NCBI GenBank assembly: GCA_006546595.1
Contig: VIAD01000001.1
Location: 87,158 to 151,157 of the forward strand
DNA length: 64,000 bases
Origin: Moraxellaceae bacterium AER2_44_116
Lineage (GTDB): Bacteria; Pseudomonadota; Gammaproteobacteria; Pseudomonadales; Moraxellaceae
Direction of reading: 5' to 3'
Each line of letters starts with the position of its first letter. The stretch's first letter is position 1. Position numbers and translations under genes: made by a program. The notes under the pieces were generated by a model. The model was not told the DNA's origin. It ran no database searches and worked only from the letters and a program-made list of their open reading frames with translations. Positions 27,110 through 37,540 of the stretch are shown here, piece by piece.

Positions 27110-30100
27110 ATGCTTAAAGCCGACTTTTTCCACGCCTTAAACCAATGCCTTACCATTGACCGTCCGCGTTTTATTGGGCGTTGGCAGCGTTTACGGCAGT
27201 TATCAGGGGATGCCTTGGCGGTGGCAAGCAGTCAGTTACACGCGCAACTTCAACAATCACAACAACACGCACAACGCCGTCAACAAGCCATGCCTGCTTT
27301 ACCGTTGAATGACGATTTACCGGTCAGTCAGCGTGCCGATGAAATTATTAATGCCATTAAAAATCATCAAGTGGTTGTTTTAGCAGGTGAAACAGGCTCA
27401 GGGAAAACGACACAGTTACCCAAACTTTGCTTAAAAGCAGGGCGTGGGCTTTATGGTTTTATTGGTCATACCCAACCACGACGTTTAGCCGCTCGTAGTG
27501 TGGCAGCACGAATTGCCGAAGAATTAAATTCGCCTTTGGGTGAGATCGTGGGTTTTAAGGTGCGTTTTAGCGAAGCGTTTAATGCCGATGGTTACGTCAA
27601 ACTGATGACCGACGGTATTTTATTGGCCGAACTCAGTAATGACCGTTATCTCAATGCCTATGACACCTTAATTATTGATGAAGCCCACGAACGTAGTTTA
27701 AACATTGATTTTCTCTTGGGTTATTTACGTCAGCTATTGCCCAAACGTCCCGATCTTAAAGTCATTATTACTTCCGCAACCTTAGATGTAGAGCGTTTTA
27801 GCCGCCATTTTGCCGATGCACCGATTATTCAAGTGCAAGGCCGTACGTTTCCTGTCGATGTCATTTATCGCCCGATTTTGAGTGACAATGTTGTTTCTGA
27901 TGAAGACGATGCCTTTGAAGACTTAGAAGAAGCGTTACCGCGGGCAGTCGTTAACGCGGTAGAAGAATGCATTGAGCATTCACGTCGTCAAGGTAAAGCA
28001 GGGCAAGGTGATATTCTCGTTTTTGCCAGTACCGAACGTGAAATTCGTGAATTAGCCGACACGCTACGCAAATTTGGCCCTCCGCACACGGAGATTTTGC
28101 CACTGTATGCCCGTTTGTCACTCAATGAACAGCAACGTATTTTTCATCCGACAGGCAAAGGTCGGCGCATTATTATTGCCACTAACGTCGCTGAAACCTC
28201 GTTAACTGTGCCCAATATTCATTATGTCATTGATTCAGGTTTTGCGCGGATTAGTCGTTACTCCTACCGGTCACGCGTACAACGTTTGCCGATTGAAGCG
28301 GTGTCGCAAGCCGCGGCGAATCAACGTAAAGGCCGTTGTGGTCGTATTGCGGCGGGTGTGTGTATTCGCTTATACAGTGAAGCCGATTTTTTAAGTCGTC
28401 CTGAGTTTACTGAGCCAGAAATTCGTCGTACCCATTTGGCGGCAGTTATTTTGCAAATGCAGGCCTTAGGTTTAGGTGATATTAGCTCATTTCCGTTTGT
28501 TGAGCCGCCCGATAGCCGTTTTGTGAATGATGGTTTACGCGTCTTAGAAGAGTTAGGCGCGTTTGATGGCGAACAAAAGATCACCGCGTTAGGCAAACAA
28601 TTAAGTCGTTTTCCCTTAGACCCTCGTTTAGCGCGGATTCTCATTGCCGGTGCACATTCAGGCTGTTTAGAAGAAATCCTGATTATTATTAGTGCGTTAA
28701 GTTCACAAGATCCGCGAGAACGTCCGCCAGAAAAGCAACAAGCGGCAGATCAAAAACACTTATTATTTAAAGATAAAGATTCGGACTTTCTGTTTTTTGT
28801 TAAATTATGGCAAAGCTTTGAAGATTGTCGCGGTGACTTAACCGATAACCAACGTAAACAATGGCTAAAAAGTCACTTTTTATCGTATTTACGGATGCGT
28901 GAATGGCGCGAAACCCATCACCAGTTATTAATTGTCTGTAAAGAGCTTAATCTGCAACGTAATATCGAACCTGCTAAATACGAAACCATTCATCGGGCAT
29001 TGTTAACAGGCTTTTTATCCTCCATTGCTCATAAAAATGATGAGAAAGAATATCTTGCGGCGCGTAATCAAAAAGCAAAAATCTTTCCTGCTTCCTCATT
29101 ATATAAAAAGCCAACACCGTGGTTAATGGCGGCAGAAATCGTTGAAACCAGCCAAGTCTATTTACGCACCAATGCCAAAGTTGAACCCGAATGGATTGAG
29201 CAAGAAGGCAAACATCTGCTTAAAAGTCATGTGTATGAACCGCATTGGGAGAAAAGCCAAGGCAAAGTCGTGGCTTATGAACAGTTATCGTTATTTGGTT
29301 TAATCATCAATCCGAAACGTAAACTGAATTATGAAACGGTTGATCCACACGAAGCGCATGAGATTTTTATTCGTCGTGCCTTAGTTGAAGGGGAAGTCAA
29401 CCTTAAAGCCCCGTTTTTTAGTCATAATCGGCAGTTGGTCGATGATATTTCCGATGTCGAAGACCGATTGCGGCGACGAGACTTATTGGTCGATGACGAA
29501 GTGTTGTTTCAGTTTTATGCCAGTCGTATTCCTGATACGATTGCCAATATTCGCAGTTTTGAAGGTTGGCGACGAGAAGCGGAGCGTAAAAATCCCGAGA
29601 TATTATTTTGTCATCCTGATGAATTGATTACCGAAGAAGACTTACCGACAGTCGTGGATTATCCCGATGAATTAAACGTCAATGGTTTAGCCTTGCCGCT
29701 AAGTTATAAGTTTGACCCCAGTGCGGAAGATGATGGCGTGACGATTCGCATTCCTCATGCGGTATTAGCACAAATTTCCGAGGCAACGTTATCGTGGCTG
29801 ATTCCTTCGTTACTGGCGGATAAAATTGAAGCCTTACTGAAAGGCTTACCCAAAGTCTTTAGACGGCAATTAGTACCCGTTCCTGATACCGTGAAAATGA
29901 TTTTGGCGAATATGCCAGCGGTATCGCCGACGCATGAGCCTCTGACACAAACCTTAAGTCGATTATTAGTGCCGCGTGGTTTGCGTTTAACGGCAGCAGA
30001 TTGGCAGGAAAGCGAAGCGAATCTACCTGCGTATTGTCTGTTTAATATTCAAGTGGTCGATGAAAAAGGCAAAGTCGTTGCAACAGGGCGACATTTAGCA

Positions 30101-31000
30101 GACTTAAAAGTAAAGTTATCGAGTCAAAAAGCACCAACGGTACAGTTGGTGCCAACAGGTGCATTGCTGCAAGATTTTCCCGCAGAAATGACACCGATTA
30201 TTGAACGACAAGTCTCAGGTTTGCCAATCCGTAGTTATGCGGCTTTGGTGGCTCAAGAGCAGGGTGTCAGTTTGCAGTATTTGCAAACGGAAGCTTTGGC
30301 TCATCATCATCATCGACGCGGTACGATTGCTTTATGGCAGCAACAGTGTGCGACAGAAATTAAAGCACTGAAAAAACAGATTACCCCTGCATTAGCCGTT
30401 GATTTTTCACCCTACGGCACGAAAGCACAGTTGGAAAGTCAATTTGTGACAGCGGTTTTCAATAGCCTGTTTACGGATAAGTTAATCTATACACTCCCTG
30501 AATTTCATAAAGAGCTTCAGTTAAAAAGGGGCTTATTGTTAGCAGAAGGGCAAAAAGTCATTACGCTGGCGAATGGTATCTATAAGGCATGGCGTGACAT
30601 TGAAAAACAACGAAAATTGTTAGTTCAGCCAATTTTTTCACCCTCACAAGACGATATCATCACGCAATTACACGCCTTGCAAGCCAGCAACTTTTTAGGT
30701 GAAATTGCACCTTCGCGTTGGCGAGAGTATCCTCGCTACTTAAAAGCCTTGCAACTTAGGTTAGAGCGACTGCCAAATAGTCTAAATCGTGATAGCCTTG
30801 CCACTCACGATTTACAACGCCGTTGGCGCGATTATCTGCAAAAACTAGCTGATTTAACCGCGCGGAGCTTGCCGACAACACAATTAGACGAATATCGTTG
30901 GTTACTGGAAGAGTATCGCATTTCTCTGTTTGCACAGCCGATGAAAACAGCCGTACCTGTGTCAGTAGAGCGTCTCAACCGTTTGTGGGCGCAAATTTAG
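27110..31000 (+). CDS. hrpA: ATP-dependent RNA helicase HrpA
   Basis: This is a 1296-residue DEAH-box helicase. The core motifs near the N-terminus are GETGSGKTTQLPK, PRRLAARS, DEAHERSLNIDFLLG, SATLD, and NVAETSLTVPNI with QRKGRCGR in the second RecA domain. The HA2, OB and long C-terminal DUF3418 regions follow to the end. The length is typical (E. coli 1300). HrpA acts on stalled ribosomes and in mRNA processing. A palindromic repeat begins 1 base after the stop. Confidence 0.95.
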   Translation: MLKADFFHALNQCLTIDRPRFIGRWQRLRQLSGDALAVASSQLHAQLQQSQQHAQRRQQAMPALPLNDDLPVSQRADEIINAIKNHQVVVLAGETGSGKTTQLPKLCLKAGRGLYGFIGHTQPRRLAARSVAARIAEELNSPLGEIVGFKVRFSEAFNADGYVKLMTDGILLAELSNDRYLNAYDTLIIDEAHERSLNIDFLLGYLRQLLPKRPDLKVIITSATLDVERFSRHFADAPIIQVQGRTFPVDVIYRPILSDNVVSDEDDAFEDLEEALPRAVVNAVEECIEHSRRQGKAGQGDILVFASTEREIRELADTLRKFGPPHTEILPLYARLSLNEQQRIFHPTGKGRRIIIATNVAETSLTVPNIHYVIDSGFARISRYSYRSRVQRLPIEAVSQAAANQRKGRCGRIAAGVCIRLYSEADFLSRPEFTEPEIRRTHLAAVILQMQALGLGDISSFPFVEPPDSRFVNDGLRVLEELGAFDGEQKITALGKQLSRFPLDPRLARILIAGAHSGCLEEILIIISALSSQDPRERPPEKQQAADQKHLLFKDKDSDFLFFVKLWQSFEDCRGDLTDNQRKQWLKSHFLSYLRMREWRETHHQLLIVCKELNLQRNIEPAKYETIHRALLTGFLSSIAHKNDEKEYLAARNQKAKIFPASSLYKKPTPWLMAAEIVETSQVYLRTNAKVEPEWIEQEGKHLLKSHVYEPHWEKSQGKVVAYEQLSLFGLIINPKRKLNYETVDPHEAHEIFIRRALVEGEVNLKAPFFSHNRQLVDDISDVEDRLRRRDLLVDDEVLFQFYASRIPDTIANIRSFEGWRREAERKNPEILFCHPDELITEEDLPTVVDYPDELNVNGLALPLSYKFDPSAEDDGVTIRIPHAVLAQISEATLSWLIPSLLADKIEALLKGLPKVFRRQLVPVPDTVKMILANMPAVSPTHEPLTQTLSRLLVPRGLRLTAADWQESEANLPAYCLFNIQVVDEKGKVVATGRHLADLKVKLSSQKAPTVQLVPTGALLQDFPAEMTPIIERQVSGLPIRSYAALVAQEQGVSLQYLQTEALAHHHHRRGTIALWQQQCATEIKALKKQITPALAVDFSPYGTKAQLESQFVTAVFNSLFTDKLIYTLPEFHKELQLKRGLLLAEGQKVITLANGIYKAWRDIEKQRKLLVQPIFSPSQDDIITQLHALQASNFLGEIAPSRWREYPRYLKALQLRLERLPNSLNRDSLATHDLQRRWRDYLQKLADLTARSLPTTQLDEYRWLLEEYRISLFAQPMKTAVPVSVERLNRLWAQI

Positions 31001-31103
31001 ATCAGGACTTACGCATTTCCTGAAATTAGCGCGTTTTGTGAACTGAAAATCGTCGGAAACGATTCTTTAGCTCACAAATAAGCGATAACCGCGTTAGTCC
31101 TAA
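31001..31103. repeat. Full-length palindromic repeat (variant central stem)
   Basis: This is a member of the ~100-bp family (see 40361-40463). It begins ATCAGGACTTACGCAT and ends GCGATAACCGCGTTAGTCCTAAG (one base changed in the right arm). The central stem is AATCGT (31048-31053) and ACGATT (31059-31064). It lies directly after hrpA. Confidence 0.8.
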
Positions 31104-31169
31104 GTATAGTTGCTTGAATTTTTAGTATTTATCTTGGGTTTTAAATTGACCTATCTACGGGAGTAAAGT

Positions 31170-32291
31170 ATGAAAAAAGTATTAATTAGCGGTACAGGTT
31201 TATTCACTCCTGAAGAAAGTATTACTAATCAAGAACTCATTGATTCTTTTAATGCTTACGTTGAATTATTTAATCAACGTCATGCCGCTGAGATTGAACG
31301 TGGTGAAGTACAGGCGTTAAGAACCTCATTTCCTGAGTTTGTTGAAAAAGCCTCAGGTATTAAAGCGCGTTATGTGATTAATAAATCAGGTATTTTAGAT
31401 CCTGAGCGCATGTACCCGATCATTGCCGAACGTAGTGATGATGAGCAATCCATGCAATGCGAAATGGCAGTAAAGGCAGTACAAGAAGCGTTGGCAAAAG
31501 CAGGCAAAACAGGTGCGGATATTGATGCCGTGATTGTTGCTTGTTCTAATATGCAACGTGCTTATCCAGCGATGTCAATTGAAATTCAAAATGCCATTGG
31601 CGCAAAAGGTTTTGCATTTGATATGAATGTGGCTTGCTCATCAGCGACGTTCGGCTTGCAAACGGCTGCCGATATGATTCGCAGTGGTTCAGCGAAATGC
31701 GTATTAATGGTTAATCCAGAAATTTGCTCAGGTCATTTAGAATGGCGTGATCGTAACTGTCATTTTATTTTTGGTGATGTTTGTACCACTGTAATTTTAG
31801 AATCAGAAGAGACTTGCACTAATCCACAAGCATGGGAAATTGTGGGTACAAAACTGCAAACGCAATTCTCCAATAACATCCGTAATAACTTTGGCTTTTT
31901 AAACCGTTGTGACGAGTCAGGCGTGGGTAAACGCGATAAATTGTTCCATCAAGAAGGTCTTAAAGTCTTTAAAGAAGTTTGCCCAATGGTTGCTGAGCAA
32001 ATCAGTCAACATTTAGGTGAATTATCGTTAGTGTCAACCGACTTAAAACGGATGTGGTTGCATCAAGCCAATAGCAATATGAATGCGCTGATTGCTCGCC
32101 GTGTTTTAGACCGTGACCCAACGCCTGAAGAGTCGCCAACTATTTTGGATACGTACGCCAATACCAGTTCGGCCGGTTCGATTATTGCTTTCCACTTGCA
32201 TAATCAAGATTTGGCGACGGGTGATGTCGGTGTCATTTGTTCATTTGGCGCAGGCTATTCGATTGGCAGTGTGATTGTTAAAAAGCGTTAG
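31170..32291 (+). CDS. Beta-ketoacyl-ACP synthase III family protein
   Basis: The 373-residue thiolase-fold enzyme is FabH-like. Catalytic triad candidates are C156 (NVACSSATFG), H298 (LHQAN) and N331 (NTSSAGS). It is longer than housekeeping FabH (about 317) and in length resembles the Pseudomonas acyl-CoA-using KASIII (PA3286 type). That would make it a shunt from beta-oxidation to fatty-acid synthesis, which is an inference. The RBS is GGGAG. It is probably monocistronic. Confidence 0.82.
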   Translation: MKKVLISGTGLFTPEESITNQELIDSFNAYVELFNQRHAAEIERGEVQALRTSFPEFVEKASGIKARYVINKSGILDPERMYPIIAERSDDEQSMQCEMAVKAVQEALAKAGKTGADIDAVIVACSNMQRAYPAMSIEIQNAIGAKGFAFDMNVACSSATFGLQTAADMIRSGSAKCVLMVNPEICSGHLEWRDRNCHFIFGDVCTTVILESEETCTNPQAWEIVGTKLQTQFSNNIRNNFGFLNRCDESGVGKRDKLFHQEGLKVFKEVCPMVAEQISQHLGELSLVSTDLKRMWLHQANSNMNALIARRVLDRDPTPEESPTILDTYANTSSAGSIIAFHLHNQDLATGDVGVICSFGAGYSIGSVIVKKR

Positions 32292-32297
32292 TTAACT

Positions 32298-32367
32298 GTA
32301 GGGGCGAATTTATTCGCCAACCCATCTCATTATTAAAAAAGTGATAGGCGGTTAAAACCGCCTCTAC
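32298..32367. repeat. Dispersed GTAGGGGCGAA... repeat
   Basis: GTAGGGGCGAA is followed by TTCGCC (stem GGCGAA/TTCGCC). Thirty bases later comes the second hairpin, GGCGGTT/AACCGCC, ending CTCTACC. The same structure appears reversed at 22996-23046. It fills the gap between the FabH-like and patatin genes. Confidence 0.65.
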
Positions 32368-32381
32368 CAATACAGTGACGT

Positions 32382-34574
32382 ATGAAAAAACTCCCCCGCG
32401 TATTACTCCTCACCTTACTCGCTACTTTAACGACTGTCCAAGCGGCTGAACGTCCTAAAATAGCCCTCGTGTTATCGGGTGGTGGTGCGCGAGGCATTGC
32501 CCATGTTGGCGTGCTTAAAGTATTAGAAGAGGCCAGAGTCCCTGTGGATTGTGTGGTTGGCACGAGTATGGGCGCGATTGTGGGTGGTGCGGCAGCGACA
32601 GGTATGTCACCTGCTGAGATGGAAAAACGGGTCTTAGCCGCAGATTGGGATTATGTCTTTGGCGATAGACCAAAACGTAAAGATATCCCGTATTTTCGCA
32701 AACGTGATGACTGGCAAGACTATTTTGATTTTACCTTAACCTTACGTGATTTTTGGCCTGTTCCACCCCGTAACTTAGTCGGCGTGCATTACATTACCCA
32801 GTTTTTTCGTGAGTTGACAGGCAGTATCAGTGTCGAAAAGTTCGACCAATTACCGCTACCGTATCGAGCGATTGGTGCAGATTTAGAGAATGGCAAAACG
32901 GTCATTATGGATCATGGTGATTTGCCCTTAGTCATGCGTGCCAGTATGAGTGTATCGGGCGTCTTCCCTCCTGTGCCTTATGAAAACTCGCTGGTCGTCG
33001 ATGGCGGTATTGTTAAAAATATGGGGGTTGATGTCGGTCGTCAGTTATGTGGTGATGCCGTTATTGCGGTGGATGTCTCGTCGCCCAATGCTAATCGTCG
33101 AAAATTAGAGTCGCTGTTTGCGGTTAGTGAGCAAACTATTAATATTGCCGTTCAGCGCGATATGCAGGCACAAATCGCCACCTTAACGGCTAAAGATATT
33201 TTAATTAAACCTGACATGGGCAAGTTAACATCGACCGACTTTAATGAATCGGCACAGCTCATCGCCGCAGGTGAAAAAGCGACACGCGCCGTATTGCCTT
33301 CATTAAAGCGTTACGCACTCTCGGAAGAGGATTATCTGATCTGGCAACAAAATCTCACGGCTCGCAAACCTAAAAATAAAGCAGTGACTAAAATAGAAAT
33401 CACACCCACACGTTGGGTCAGTCCCAGTGTTTTAAAATCACTGTTAGATGTTCATAAAGGTGAAGCATTAGACCAAGCGGCTTTGCATCACAGTATGGAT
33501 AGTATTTATGCACGCGGTGACTTTATTCGTATTGCCTATCAATTATTGCCTGCTACAGAGGGTTCGTTATTGCGTATTATTCCTGTCGAAAAGGATGGCC
33601 GTGACTTTGCCCGTGTCGGTTTAAAGTTAAACACTGATTTTGCTAATAATTCGTCATTTGGTTTAGTGGCAGGATTACGTCGTAGTTGGTTAAATCATTT
33701 GGGTGCAGAATGGCAAAGCCAAGCTGAAATTGGCGAAACACGCGCGTTATATACCGAGTTGTATCAGCCTACCGTGTTAGATGGCGAGTTTTTCTTAGCC
33801 CCGTGGATATCGCTGCGTGATGAGCCGCGTGATATTGTCTCAGCACATGAAACTATTGGTGAAAACCGAGTCCGTCACTTGGGTGGTGGTTTAGATATTG
33901 GTTCGGTACTGGGGAAGTGGGGCGAAGTGCGGTTTTCTGTGTCGGATCAACAGGTGAAATGGCGTTCATCGCTGCAAACGGTGAATCCTATTGTCGGTGA
34001 AAGTTACGAACAAATAGGCTATGGCGTAAAAGCCGTTTTTGACCAGCTAGATAATCCTCGCTTTCCACGAACAGGCAATTGGGCGCGGGTAGAGTACTTT
34101 GCTTCCGATGCAAATTTAGGCAGTGATCGAGACTACAAACGTTTTATGCTGGATTGGCGACGGGCATTTACATGGAGTCAATATACCTTTTTTGCGACGG
34201 GGCGCGGGGGTAGTGCTTTGGGGACAACATTGCCCTATGCCGAAGCGTTTCAATTAGGTGGGGCAATGAATTTGTCAGCGTACCGCCGTTCGGAGTTATC
34301 GGGTAATACGTTCTTTTTAAGCCGATTATTGGGCTATCGTCAAATCAAAGAAATGCCGCCTGCATTGGGTGGCGGTGTTTATATCGGATTATTGGCAGAA
34401 GCGGGCGCAGTGTCGGCCAAAACGAGTTGGTCATCTACGCTGTTTGATAGTCCTGCTTATAGTATTGGTGCGGTGTTAGCAGCAGATACCCGTTTAGGGC
34501 CTTTTTACTTGACCTTAGCGCAAGGTGATAAACAACGCCGCGCCGCGCATTTGACCTTAGGGATGAGTTATTAA
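32382..34574 (+). CDS. plpD: PlpD-like patatin phospholipase with beta-barrel (type Vd)
   Basis: The 730-residue secreted protein has three parts. After a signal peptide (about 21 residues) comes a patatin lipase domain: oxyanion loop GGGARG at 33-38, nucleophile S62 in GTSMG, and D207 in DGGIVKNM. A POTRA-like segment (about 335-405) follows, then a C-terminal Omp85-like 16-strand barrel. This is the architecture of Pseudomonas PlpD, a type Vd autotransporter. It should release or display a phospholipase A1 at the cell surface. The RBS is weak. Confidence 0.88.
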   Translation: MKKLPRVLLLTLLATLTTVQAAERPKIALVLSGGGARGIAHVGVLKVLEEARVPVDCVVGTSMGAIVGGAAATGMSPAEMEKRVLAADWDYVFGDRPKRKDIPYFRKRDDWQDYFDFTLTLRDFWPVPPRNLVGVHYITQFFRELTGSISVEKFDQLPLPYRAIGADLENGKTVIMDHGDLPLVMRASMSVSGVFPPVPYENSLVVDGGIVKNMGVDVGRQLCGDAVIAVDVSSPNANRRKLESLFAVSEQTINIAVQRDMQAQIATLTAKDILIKPDMGKLTSTDFNESAQLIAAGEKATRAVLPSLKRYALSEEDYLIWQQNLTARKPKNKAVTKIEITPTRWVSPSVLKSLLDVHKGEALDQAALHHSMDSIYARGDFIRIAYQLLPATEGSLLRIIPVEKDGRDFARVGLKLNTDFANNSSFGLVAGLRRSWLNHLGAEWQSQAEIGETRALYTELYQPTVLDGEFFLAPWISLRDEPRDIVSAHETIGENRVRHLGGGLDIGSVLGKWGEVRFSVSDQQVKWRSSLQTVNPIVGESYEQIGYGVKAVFDQLDNPRFPRTGNWARVEYFASDANLGSDRDYKRFMLDWRRAFTWSQYTFFATGRGGSALGTTLPYAEAFQLGGAMNLSAYRRSELSGNTFFLSRLLGYRQIKEMPPALGGGVYIGLLAEAGAVSAKTSWSSTLFDSPAYSIGAVLAADTRLGPFYLTLAQGDKQRRAAHLTLGMSY

Positions 34575-34583
34575 GGATTATAT

Positions 34584-34600
34584 ATGGGGGAAAGCCCCAT
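34584..34600. terminator. Small hairpin between convergent plpD and ptsP
   Basis: ATGGGG and CCCCAT pair around a 5-base loop, 10 bases after the plpD stop. No T run follows on either strand, so termination strength is doubtful. Confidence 0.3.
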
Positions 34601-34644
34601 CGCAATTAATGGCTTATGCACTCATCTCTGATACAACTATTGCG

Positions 34645-36945
34645 CTAAGCCATGACTCTCCCACCTACAGGCTTTTGCGTAGGCCGCACCAACTCCCACA
34701 AACCTAAACGATTTAACTCTAATTCCACCATACTACGAATAACGGCCGCGTTATCAATTGCTAAGGCTTGGTCGAGTAGGTTTTTAGCAACAGTTAACGG
34801 CACAGTGCGTAACACTTTACGGATTTTTAGTAAGTTGCTGGCACTCATACTTAGTGAGTCAAAACCCATTGCCATTAATAAAATAGCGGTGCCAGGGTCT
34901 CCTGCCATTTCTCCGCAAATACTCACTTTTTTGCCTGCAGCATGAGTTTCTTTGACAACATATTGCAATGACCGCAACACAGCAGGGTGATACGGAGTAT
35001 ATAAATCGGCAACACGCGAATTGTTGCGATCAACTGCTAATAAATATTGGGTTAAATCGTTAGAGCCGACTGAGACAAAATCGGCAATTTGCGCTAAATC
35101 TTTAATTTGAATCAATGCCGAAGGCACTTCTACCATGATGCCCATTTTAGGGGTATGAATAGTCGTTTTTTCTTCTTCCTGCACTTCGCTCACGGCACGG
35201 TGCAACAAATGTTGTGCTTCTTCAATCTCAAAGACCGAGGAAATCATCGGTAGTAAAATTTGCAGATTATTCAGGCCAATATCCGCTTTGAGCATGGCAC
35301 GGATTTGCACCATAAAAATTTCAGGATGATCTAAGGTGATACGAATGCCACGCCAGCCTAATGCAGGGTTAACTTCATCAATGGGGAAATAGGGCAGGTC
35401 TTTATCACCACCAATGTCTAACATACGCATGGTGACAGGATAAGGCGCAAAGGCTTCTAGTTGCTGGCGATAAATATTACGTTGTTCTTCTTCACTGGGG
35501 AAGCGATCGCGCAACATAAACGGAATTTCGCTGCGGTACAGGCCAACACCTTCAGCTCCGCGCTCACGACCACGCGCCACGTCAGCCATCAAGCCCGTAT
35601 TCACATACAAGGTGATGCGATGGCCATCGGGTGTTTCAGCAGGTAGATCACGATAGGCATCTAAACCAGCGACTAATTGCCGTTCTTCTTTGATAATTTC
35701 TTTATAACGTTTGCGCAACTCACGCGAAGGGTGGACATAAACACGGGCTTGATAGGCATCAACAATCATTTCCGCATCATCAAGGCTACCGACAGGCAAT
35801 TCTGCCATACCAACAACCGTGGGAATTCCTAATGCTCGAGCAATAATCGCCATGTGCGAGTTGGCTGCACCTGTTGTGGTAACAATGGCTGCAATATTCT
35901 CCAGTGGCATTTCGACGAGAGTGGCGGTGGAAATATCGTCACCAATGAGAATGCTGCTTTCGGGAAAGTCGCGATTCGGTGAGGTTTGTTTTTGTAAATG
36001 TGCCAACAGGCGACGACCTAAATCACGGACATCGGCCATACGCTCACGTAAATACGGGTCGTCCATGGCCGCAAAACTTTGCATGTGATCGTCAATAACC
36101 GCTCGTAATGCCCCTTGCGCCCAGTTTCCCGTATGAATGTGTTCAACAATTTCGCCACCGAGCGCATTGTCATCTAACATACGTAAATAGACTTCAAACA
36201 GCGCACGTTCTTCGGGCATTAACGATGTCGCCATTTTACTATCGAGGAGCTGGATTTCTGTGCGTACAGCAACTAATGCTTTATTAAATAGAGCCAACTC
36301 ACCATTAATATCTTCGGTGGCGCGGTCAGGCACAGACTCTAAATCAGCAGGGGGATAAATCACCACCGCGCGCCCAATGGCAATACCGCTGGCACCTGCA
36401 ACGCCGTGAAAAATACGTGGGCTAGCAACGCCGCCTTTAGGCGCATGAAGATTTTCTAATTGCCCCAAGGCTTTGGCATGAGCAACAACCCCTGAAATTT
36501 GGGCAGATAGAGTGACTAAAAATGCTTCTTCGGCCTCACCAAAACGGCGTTTATCTTGTTGTTGAACAACCATCACCCCTAACACTTTACGGCGGTTCAT
36601 AATAGGAACGCCTAAAAAAGAGTTATAACGTTCCTCACCTGTTTCAGGTAAATAATGATAGCGGGGATGTGACGAGGCATCTTCAAGGTTAATTAATTCT
36701 TCACGTTGACCAACAAGGCCAACAAGACCTTCGGAAAGTCCAAGTGATACTGTGCCAACGGCTTCAGCATTGAGTCCTTGAGTGGCCATTAAAACATAAC
36801 GACTACTGCGTTCATCCAGCAAATAGATTGAGCAAACCTCGGTATTAAGTGCATCTCTGACGCTTTGGACAATGACATCCAATGCCACGGTAAGCGTGGG
36901 TGCGGCATCAATGTCATGAACAAGTTTTCTTAAAATATCTAACAT
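34645..36945 (-). CDS. ptsP: PEP-protein phosphotransferase PtsP (EI-Ntr)
   Basis: The 766-residue enzyme I of the nitrogen phosphotransferase system transfers phosphate from PEP to NPr. It has an N-terminal GAF domain (about 1-150), a phosphohistidine region containing TTGAANSHMAIIARALGIP, and a C-terminal PEP-utilising barrel. The barrel includes GVGLYRSEIPFMLRDRFP, SICGEMAGDP and FVSVGSNDLTQYLLAVDRNN. It lies downstream of rppH with an 80-base gap, the usual gammaproteobacterial order. Confidence 0.95.
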   Translation of the reverse strand: MLDILRKLVHDIDAAPTLTVALDVIVQSVRDALNTEVCSIYLLDERSSRYVLMATQGLNAEAVGTVSLGLSEGLVGLVGQREELINLEDASSHPRYHYLPETGEERYNSFLGVPIMNRRKVLGVMVVQQQDKRRFGEAEEAFLVTLSAQISGVVAHAKALGQLENLHAPKGGVASPRIFHGVAGASGIAIGRAVVIYPPADLESVPDRATEDINGELALFNKALVAVRTEIQLLDSKMATSLMPEERALFEVYLRMLDDNALGGEIVEHIHTGNWAQGALRAVIDDHMQSFAAMDDPYLRERMADVRDLGRRLLAHLQKQTSPNRDFPESSILIGDDISTATLVEMPLENIAAIVTTTGAANSHMAIIARALGIPTVVGMAELPVGSLDDAEMIVDAYQARVYVHPSRELRKRYKEIIKEERQLVAGLDAYRDLPAETPDGHRITLYVNTGLMADVARGRERGAEGVGLYRSEIPFMLRDRFPSEEEQRNIYRQQLEAFAPYPVTMRMLDIGGDKDLPYFPIDEVNPALGWRGIRITLDHPEIFMVQIRAMLKADIGLNNLQILLPMISSVFEIEEAQHLLHRAVSEVQEEEKTTIHTPKMGIMVEVPSALIQIKDLAQIADFVSVGSNDLTQYLLAVDRNNSRVADLYTPYHPAVLRSLQYVVKETHAAGKKVSICGEMAGDPGTAILLMAMGFDSLSMSASNLLKIRKVLRTVPLTVAKNLLDQALAIDNAAVIRSMVELELNRLGLWELVRPTQKPVGGRVMA

Positions 36946-36969
36946 GCTGGAATGTCCGTACTTTGATAA

Positions 36970-37006
36970 TCAGAACTTACACATTTCACCGAAATCGGTA
37001 AGCTCT
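36970..37006. repeat. Degenerate copy of the palindromic repeat
   Basis: CAGAACTTACACATTTCACC followed by GAAATCGGTAAGCTCT resembles the short form of the family with several substitutions. It lies between rppH and ptsP. Confidence 0.5.
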
Positions 37007-37024
37007 CTCTATAATATTAAATCA

Positions 37025-37519
37025 CTAACTTGTCTCAATCACAGGCAATCGCATCGCTAACTCTAAAAGTGCTTTACGGTACACTTCGCGTTTAAACGAG
37101 ACAACTTGATTGAGAGGGTACCAATAACTCACCCATTGCCAACCATCAAACTCGGGCGGGTGACATTTATTGAGCTGAATATTATCAATGCTCCCGACCA
37201 AACTTAATAAAAACCATTTTTGTTTTTGGCCAATACAAACGGGCGGTGGGCTTTCATGGCGTACATAACGTCGAGGCAGACGATAACGTAGCCAACCACG
37301 TGTTTGGGCAACAATTTTCACATGATGGTATTCAAGGCCAATTTCTTCCCATAATTCACGGTACATTGCATCTTCAGGCGATTCATCAGGGTTAATGCCA
37401 CCCTGAGGAAATTGCCACGCATCATGCCCATGACGGCGCGCCCACAATACTTGTCCTTCTGCATTGGTTAGTATAATCCCGACATTGGGTCTAAACCCTT
37501 CTGCATCAATCACAATCAA
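37025..37519 (-). CDS. rppH: RNA pyrophosphohydrolase
   Basis: The 164-residue Nudix enzyme removes pyrophosphate from mRNA 5' ends and triggers RNase E-dependent decay. The start [17 protein letters not shown] and [20 protein letters not shown] are family signatures. The Nudix box residues REL-EEIGL follow at about residues 53-60. The partner ptsP lies downstream. Confidence 0.95.
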   Translation of the reverse strand: MIVIDAEGFRPNVGIILTNAEGQVLWARRHGHDAWQFPQGGINPDESPEDAMYRELWEEIGLEYHHVKIVAQTRGWLRYRLPRRYVRHESPPPVCIGQKQKWFLLSLVGSIDNIQLNKCHPPEFDGWQWVSYWYPLNQVVSFKREVYRKALLELAMRLPVIETS

Positions 37520-37540
37520 TTACTCAAAAATTTAAAATAG

